IMG/VR virus record: IMGVR_UViG_3300046011_009979
Location: 1-23,833 of that record
Strand: one strand, 5' to 3'
Length of the DNA: 23,833 nucleotides
DNA from: a virus
The position numbers and the translations under genes were made by a program. Below the pieces are notes generated by a model, which was given only the letters and a program-made list of their open reading frames with translations, did no database searches and was not told where the DNA came from. Shown here piece by piece: positions 21,030 to 23,833 of the stretch. Position 1 is the first letter of the stretch. The number at the start of each line of letters is the position of its first letter.

Positions 21030-21205
21030 TTGACCTTGACCGTGCTGTCTCTGCGTATCCAATTTACCCTACGATGTGGATCTGCTTCACGCCACACACC
21101 AATGAACTGTTCGCCATCTATGTCTTTTTCGTAAACGGTACTGGTAGTAAACACTTCGCCAGTTCTTAAATTTTTAACCTTGTAAATTCGTTCAGGTTTA
21201 CGCAT
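21026..21205 (-). CDS. 59-residue basic protein, unknown
   Basis: Short gene below common length cut-offs: MRKPERIYKVKNLRTGE ... VWREADPHRRVNWIRRDSTV. It has an AGGTGA ribosome-binding site seven bases before ATG, a near-consensus sigma70 promoter just upstream (21224-21251), and an ATGA overlap with the following conserved gene. Basic and beta-rich; no family recognised. Promoter, RBS and coupling together make it convincing. Confidence 0.8.
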   Translation of the reverse strand: MRKPERIYKVKNLRTGEVFTTSTVYEKDIDGEQFIGVWREADPHRRVNWIRRDSTVKVK

Positions 21206-21223
21206 ATTATCACCTCATACATA

Positions 21224-21251
21224 ATTATAACACTACACTTGCTAAAGTCAA
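21224..21251 (-). promoter_or_regulatory. sigma70-type promoter
   Basis: Minus strand TTGACT (21246-21251), 16-base spacer, TATAAT (21224-21229). Directly after the terminator that closes the tRNA-containing operon; drives the 59-aa and 112-aa genes. Confidence 0.75.
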
Positions 21252-21253
21252 TA

Positions 21254-21279
21254 AAAAACGGGCCATAGACCCGTTTTTG
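21254..21279 (-). terminator. intrinsic terminator, possibly bidirectional
   Basis: Seven-pair stem AAACGGG/CCCGTTT with a seven-base loop (arms 21256-21262 and 21270-21276), followed by T runs on both strands. It lies three bases after the tRNA-Met 3' end and ends the leftward tRNA operon. Confidence 0.8.
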
Positions 21280-21281
21280 TT

Positions 21282-21358
21282 TGGTTGCGGAGAACAGGAA
21301 TCGAACCTGATGTCTTCAGCTTATGAGACTGACGAGTAAACCGTTTCTCCCCTCCGCC
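21282..21358 (-). tRNA. tRNA-Met(CAU), initiator-like
   Basis: 77-base tRNA with encoded CCA. Anticodon loop CTCATAA gives CAU. With CCA as the end, position 1 (G) faces A72 and does not pair, and the D-stem has A11-U24; both are hallmarks of bacterial initiator tRNA rather than elongator Met or Ile2. The segment CTCGTC before the anticodon arm and the end CCGCAACCA also match fMet tRNA. The third hallmark, three G-C pairs at 29-31/39-41, is missing (A-U, G-C, U-G). So it is initiator-like but not canonical. Confidence 0.9.
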
Positions 21359-21363
21359 ATTGT

Positions 21364-21441
21364 TTATCGAAAACGTTTCATGAATTGTTGAAAACGCCAT
21401 TTGATATAATATGGAATTTCACGCAACGGAATATGAAACAT
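21364..21441 (-). CDS. tiny 25-residue ORF between membrane gene and tRNA-Met
   Basis: MFHIPLREIPYYIKWRFQQF followed by MKRFR. The ATG shares a base with the preceding stop (TAATG), as for accepted genes in this window, and the peptide is strongly basic and aromatic, like a membrane-surface peptide. No ribosome-binding site of its own is evident, so it would rely on re-initiation. The length makes chance possible. Confidence 0.4.
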   Translation of the reverse strand: MFHIPLREIPYYIKWRFQQFMKRFR

Positions 21442-21632
21442 TATACAACATCCTTGTTCATGTATTCTTTAGTATAGAAAAACACTTCATCTACAGCAAT
21501 GGCCAACCATCCACAAAGAGCTGTAATGTTTGCATGAACGGCTGGCATGTTGTCAACACCATATGCTGCCACTGCATTAAATATTACCGCCAAAACTACA
21601 AAAATTGGAACACCTACTCTTAGATATTTCAT
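21441..21632 (-). CDS. small membrane protein, unknown
   Basis: 63 residues with an N-terminal transmembrane segment (VGVPIFVVLAVIFNAVAAYG) and a second, less hydrophobic one (ANITALCGWLAIAVDEVFFY). An AAGGA ribosome-binding site lies upstream. It lies between tRNA-Trp and tRNA-Met and is co-transcribed with them. Size and topology would suit a holin-like or host-membrane modulator protein, but no lysis gene is adjacent to support this. Confidence 0.68.
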   Translation of the reverse strand: MKYLRVGVPIFVVLAVIFNAVAAYGVDNMPAVHANITALCGWLAIAVDEVFFYTKEYMNKDVV

Positions 21633-21664
21633 TGCTTTTTCCTTGAAAATTAAATGTAAAATAA

Positions 21665-21738
21665 TGGCCCAGGACCAGGGAATTGAACCCCGTCCAGCAG
21701 GTTTGGAGTCTGCTGTGCTACCGTAACACTTGTCCTGG
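21665..21738 (-). tRNA. tRNA-Trp(CCA)
   Basis: 74 bases with encoded CCA and G73. Anticodon loop CTCCAAA reads CCA. Acceptor stem CCAGGAC/GTCCTGG is fully paired, the T-arm CGGGG-TTCAATT-CCCTG has one wobble pair, and the anticodon stem has one A-C mismatch at 31-39. It sits between two small membrane-protein genes. Confidence 0.9.
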
Positions 21739-21747
21739 GAGTTGAGA

Positions 21748-21984
21748 TCACTTCAATCGCTCATCAATACGTTTTTGAATCTCGTCAATTTCTTCATCCA
21801 TTTTTAACTTACTTAACATCAATTCATAAACGGTCCATACCAGACATGCACCTATAATAACAGTAAATATCAGTGTGGGATCAACCCCACCAAGTAAGGA
21901 CAAAGCAACAACTGCTGACGCACCTGCAAATATACAGGCAAACATACCAATTGTGTGCAATACTGCACGAAGTCGAATGTTCAT
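21748..21984 (-). CDS. two-transmembrane protein with charged C-terminal helix, unknown
   Basis: 78 residues: two hydrophobic segments (TIGMFACIFAGASAVVALSL and TLIFTVIIGACLVWTVYEL) and an acidic/basic coiled C-terminus (KMDEEIDEIQKRIDERLK). Topology resembles small class II holins, but nothing else supports lysis. The start has an AGGAG site six bases before ATG, in a context (CTAGGAGTTTTTTATG) identical to that of mazG, and a sigma70 promoter lies at 22016-22044. Early expression is therefore more likely than a late lysis role. Confidence 0.72.
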   Translation of the reverse strand: MNIRLRAVLHTIGMFACIFAGASAVVALSLLGGVDPTLIFTVIIGACLVWTVYELMLSKLKMDEEIDEIQKRIDERLK

Positions 21985-22015
21985 AAAAAACTCCTAGTTA
22001 GTTAATGTACTTAAC

Positions 22016-22044
22016 ATTTTACTTGAAGTTCTAATTTGTGTCAA
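22016..22044 (-). promoter_or_regulatory. sigma70-type promoter
   Basis: Minus strand TTGACA (22039-22044), 17-base spacer, TAAAAT (22016-22021). The -35 box overlaps the stop codon of the HExxH gene. Drives the two-TM gene, tRNA-Trp, the 63-aa gene and tRNA-Met, up to the terminator at 21254. Confidence 0.72.
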
Positions 22045-22367
22045 TGGTAGTTGCCTTGAAAACAATGCCTTAATTCGTGTCCCAGTTCGTGTAGTGTGGA
22101 TTTATTTCTAGTTATAATTGTGCATTCGGTTCCGCTCAAGTTCCAAAAACTACAAGCCTCTACACCAAATCCGAATCCACCATTTCCTCTACGCCTGCTT
22201 TCCTGTTCACATGCCTGTTGCACATTGTCTACTGTGCGCCAGGTTAATGTTATAGTTTCGGACATTTTTTTACGTGCATCAAATTTGGCATTTGGATCTT
22301 GCCAGTTATCTGCTGCTGCATTTGTTGCAAAAATAGCAATTGCAAAAATAGCAATTGTATTTTTCAT
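22041..22367 (-). CDS. secreted small HExxH protein, putative metallopeptidase
   Basis: 108 residues. An N-terminal signal peptide (KNTIAIFAIAIFATNAAA with an AAA-D cleavage site near 19/20) sends it to the periplasm. The mature protein has four cysteines (53, 72, 82, 102), enough for two disulfides, and ends with TLHELGHELRHCFQGNYH: HExxH at 93-97 followed by HExxH-like spacing to His101. HExxH is the zinc-binding motif of gluzincin/metzincin peptidases; with His101 only three residues after Glu98 it is not a standard metzincin. At about 89 mature residues it is smaller than known HExxH peptidases, so activity is uncertain. It is transcribed from a near-consensus sigma70 promoter with an AGGAG site. 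Confidence 0.8.
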   Translation of the reverse strand: MKNTIAIFAIAIFATNAAADNWQDPNAKFDARKKMSETITLTWRTVDNVQQACEQESRRRGNGGFGFGVEACSFWNLSGTECTIITRNKSTLHELGHELRHCFQGNYH

Positions 22368-22397
22368 AACACACTCCTAGTTGTTTACTGTATAGCA

Positions 22398-22426
22398 ATT
22401 ATAGCAAAATTAGGATTTTTGGTCAA
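22398..22426 (-). promoter_or_regulatory. sigma70-type promoter
   Basis: Minus strand TTGACC (22421-22426), 17-base spacer, TATAAT (22398-22403). Drives the HExxH gene. Confidence 0.75.
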
Positions 22427-22441
22427 CCATAATTAGTTGTA

Positions 22442-22732
22442 TCAGCGGACAATATCGTCTTTGTCATAGTGATGAAATTTGTCCTGCATAAACTTTTTTT
22501 CTTGTATGGTAATTTCTTTAAACCAGCGCCTTGGGTTGCCACACATAGAACAATTGGAATCACCGCAGTTTAAAATATGTTTTTTATGATTACGGTGTGG
22601 TTGCGTTATATACTTCCACTTTGTGTTTTGGTGCATATGATAATCTTTGGCAATTCTTATTTGTCTTTCAATTGCTGTATCATCACGATGTCTACGAGTG
22701 CTATTTTTAATTTTATCGTTAGTGTTTGACAT
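22442..22732 (-). CDS. small zinc-ribbon-like conserved phage protein, unknown
   Basis: 96-residue basic protein. The core is HRNHKKHILNCGDSNCSMCG followed by NPRRWFKEITIQEKKFMQ: three cysteines (CxxxxCxxC) with nearby histidines could bind one zinc. I recognise this CG-x-C-x-x-CGNPR pattern as a small protein found across aquatic T4-like phages, function unknown. It lies just after the oxygenase gene, three bases from its stop. Nucleic-acid binding is a reasonable guess from the basic ribbon. Confidence 0.75.
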   Translation of the reverse strand: MSNTNDKIKNSTRRHRDDTAIERQIRIAKDYHMHQNTKWKYITQPHRNHKKHILNCGDSNCSMCGNPRRWFKEITIQEKKFMQDKFHHYDKDDIVR

Positions 22733-22735
22733 GTT

Positions 22736-23401
22736 TTAAAACTCCAATAGATCTGGTATTGTAATATGTATTTGTAAAAGTTCTCTATACTCATACTCTC
22801 CATATTTTTTCCAGTTTGAAGTGGCGTGCATCTTTCTAGCATTAAAAAGACAGCCACTTCCTTGTTTATACACGTATTCGCCCTCGAAATCAAAATAATC
22901 CATCATATAGTCATCATTCATTTTTGGAGTATGTTCAATGTCCTCAATTGAATGTAGTTTTGTCATGTTGTTAATATTTTTTTGCCAATCTTTAAAAACT
23001 TCTAATAGTTCTTTATTACCATTTTGGCATATACGTTTCCAAACTAGTGTTTTGTGTTTGTCATACGAATCAAATGAAATTATGTATGTGTAAGCAGGGC
23101 GATCATCTACAAAACAGTCATCAATATGTAACAGGTGTGGCAGAACAGCTCTTTGCAACGCACTCCAGAAAAAAACATTTGACTTAGCACTTCCGTTTGA
23201 TTGCATATATTGCGGAAAATCCTTTTTAATTATTTTTCTAATTATATTAAATTCTGGATCTTGTTCTTTGATGTCTAATCTATAGTCCTGGATATTATCA
23301 CCTTGATAACCATTAACATAGACTTCTTCCTTGTTGTTTTCCCAATAACTTCTTAAAATTGCAATTTCTTCTTCTGATAGTAAATTTTCATGAATACGCA
23401 T
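22736..23401 (-). CDS. putative 2-oxoglutarate/Fe(II)-dependent oxygenase
   Basis: 221 residues. The iron facial triad is visible as His92-x-Asp94 (LLHIDDC) and His192 (ARKMHATSNW), with Arg206 (YEYRELLQIH) fourteen residues later at the place of the 2-oxoglutarate-binding Arg. The N-terminus (ENLLSEEEIAILRSYWENN) is typical of the phage prolyl-4-hydroxylase-like family, which is frequent in marine T4-like phages with unknown substrates. A hydrophilic insert (about 125-165) separates the two halves. The gene follows tRNA-Ser with an AAGGAAA ribosome-binding site. Family call good, substrate unknown. Confidence 0.78.
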   Translation of the reverse strand: MRIHENLLSEEEIAILRSYWENNKEEVYVNGYQGDNIQDYRLDIKEQDPEFNIIRKIIKKDFPQYMQSNGSAKSNVFFWSALQRAVLPHLLHIDDCFVDDRPAYTYIISFDSYDKHKTLVWKRICQNGNKELLEVFKDWQKNINNMTKLHSIEDIEHTPKMNDDYMMDYFDFEGEYVYKQGSGCLFNARKMHATSNWKKYGEYEYRELLQIHITIPDLLEF

Positions 23402-23420
23402 AGACTTTCCTTGTATAAAC

Positions 23421-23511
23421 TGGCGGAAGCGGACGGAGTCGAACCCTCAAGGCGCTATTAACGCTCAACTGTTTTCAAGACAGGTACCATCGCCAATTGG
23501 TTTGCGCTTCC
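23421..23511 (-). tRNA. tRNA-Ser(UGA)
   Basis: 91-base class II tRNA with encoded CCA and G73. Acceptor GGAAGCG/CGCTTCC is perfectly paired, anticodon loop reads UGA in CTTGAAA, and the long variable arm (GAGCGTTAATAGCGCCTTG region) forms a short stem. Its 5' end touches the late box of the divergent plus-strand gene. Confidence 0.92.
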
Positions 23512-23519
23512 TATAAATA
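23512..23519 (+). promoter_or_regulatory. perfect T4-type late box abutting tRNA-Ser
   Basis: TATAAATA immediately beside the tRNA-Ser 5' end and only five bases before the ATG at 23525. With the usual late spacing, transcription would start at or next to that ATG, giving a leaderless message. Confidence 0.5.
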
Positions 23520-23524
23520 AAAAT

Positions 23525-23785
23525 ATGTTTACTGCTATTGTACTTAGCCTCGCACTTGCTGTTGAAGAACTACCCGTAGCTGCTTTAGAAAAGTACTATT
23601 GGGATTGTGATGCACTATTCATGAAAGGCGAAATGGGCGGACAAGATGTTGTAAGTTGTTTGGCTATTACAGATCAATTCATCCTTAAAAAGTTCAAGAA
23701 CGATCGTAAAAAGTTCCGTCAATATTGGGAAATCAACAAACACCGCGAATGGAACCATCGCGGATTCAGTCCTAAACAAGTGTAG
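23525..23785 (+). CDS. small exported or membrane-associated protein, unknown
   Basis: 86 residues: hydrophobic N-terminus (MFTAIVLSLALAVEELPVAA) resembling a signal or anchor, then YYWDCDALFMKGEMGGQDVV and a basic helical C-terminus ending in WNHRGFSPKQV. Two cysteines (WDCD and VSCLAIT) could form a disulfide. There is no ribosome-binding site before the ATG; either the message is leaderless from the late box at 23512-23519 or the gene starts further in. Similar in design to the 65-aa plus-strand protein at 20287. Function unknown. Confidence 0.68.
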   Translation: MFTAIVLSLALAVEELPVAALEKYYWDCDALFMKGEMGGQDVVSCLAITDQFILKKFKNDRKKFRQYWEINKHREWNHRGFSPKQV

Positions 23786-23833
23786 TGGAGCAACGGGTGA
23801 GATTCGAACTCACGGTTTTAAGGTTTTGCATTT
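23786..23833 (-). tRNA. partial tRNA, isotype not determinable
   Basis: The 3' half of a tRNA with encoded CCA: T-arm GTGAG-TTCGAAT-CTCAC, acceptor 3' strand CCGTTGC, U73. The window ends in or near the anticodon arm. GCA visible in ATGCAAA, together with U73, would suggest Cys, but the anticodon stem bases then mismatch; a class II tRNA with a longer variable region is the alternative. Confidence 0.8.

Noticed and set aside
21748-21984. Holin call for the two-TM protein (and for the 63-aa membrane protein at 21441-21632)
   Set aside because: Topology is compatible, but no endolysin or spanin gene is near and the promoter is of the early type.
23786-23833. Calling the partial tRNA as Cys(GCA)
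   Set aside because: GCA and U73 fit, but the bases at 30-31 would not pair with the 3' strand of the anticodon stem; the 5' half is outside the window.

Overview
This AT-rich window is a piece of a tailed-phage genome of the T4-like myovirus type, probably from an aquatic bacterium. The evidence is a gp44-type clamp-loader ATPase, a GroES/gp31-like co-chaperonin, a PhoH-like ATPase cut by the left edge, a MazG-like pyrophosphohydrolase, giant tail-fibre genes, tightly overlapping genes, phage tRNA genes and T4-style late-promoter boxes (ATAAATA). No photosynthesis gene is present, so the host cannot be named; marine T4-like phages of heterotrophs such as pelagimyophages are the nearest comparison I know.

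Layout. (1) 1-455, plus strand: 3' part of phoH. (2) 452-5601, minus: a leftward chain of twelve genes, mostly joined by ATGA/TAATG overlaps: MazG, a small conserved protein, a DnaE-like fragment, a conserved gene with its own late box, the GroES-like protein, an FkbM methyltransferase, gp44, a conserved protein, a cupin, a coiled-coil protein and a HAD nucleotidase. It starts at a strong sigma70-type promoter embedded in a hairpin that also hides the mazG ribosome-binding site. (3) 5664-16042, minus: five tail-fibre or baseplate proteins (667, 1176, 640, 288 and 674 aa), repeat-rich, three with related N-terminal motifs. (4) 16097-17194, minus: an unusual late cassette of translation initiation factor IF-1, Fe/Mn superoxide dismutase and an A-type Fe-S carrier. 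(5) 17218-20229, minus: conserved phage proteins of unknown function plus a metallophosphoesterase. (6) 20287-20694, plus: two small genes behind a late box. (7) 20691-23511, minus: small genes interleaved with tRNA-Met(CAU), tRNA-Trp and tRNA-Ser, under three good sigma70-type promoters, including a secreted HExxH protein, a small zinc-ribbon-like protein and a putative 2OG-Fe(II) oxygenase. (8) 23525-23833: one plus-strand gene and the 3' half of another tRNA.

Two promoter classes are visible: TTGACN-N16/17-TATAAT (presumed early, host sigma70) and [TGC]ATAAATA (presumed late, gp55-type). They separate replication and metabolic genes from fibre and IF-1/SOD/Fe-S genes. The most interesting points are the phage IF-1 together with an initiator-like tRNA-Met, the promoter-in-hairpin element before mazG, the SOD plus Fe-S carrier pair, and the DnaE-like fragment that ends before the catalytic aspartates. 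All functional names rest on motif recognition by eye; no database search was run.
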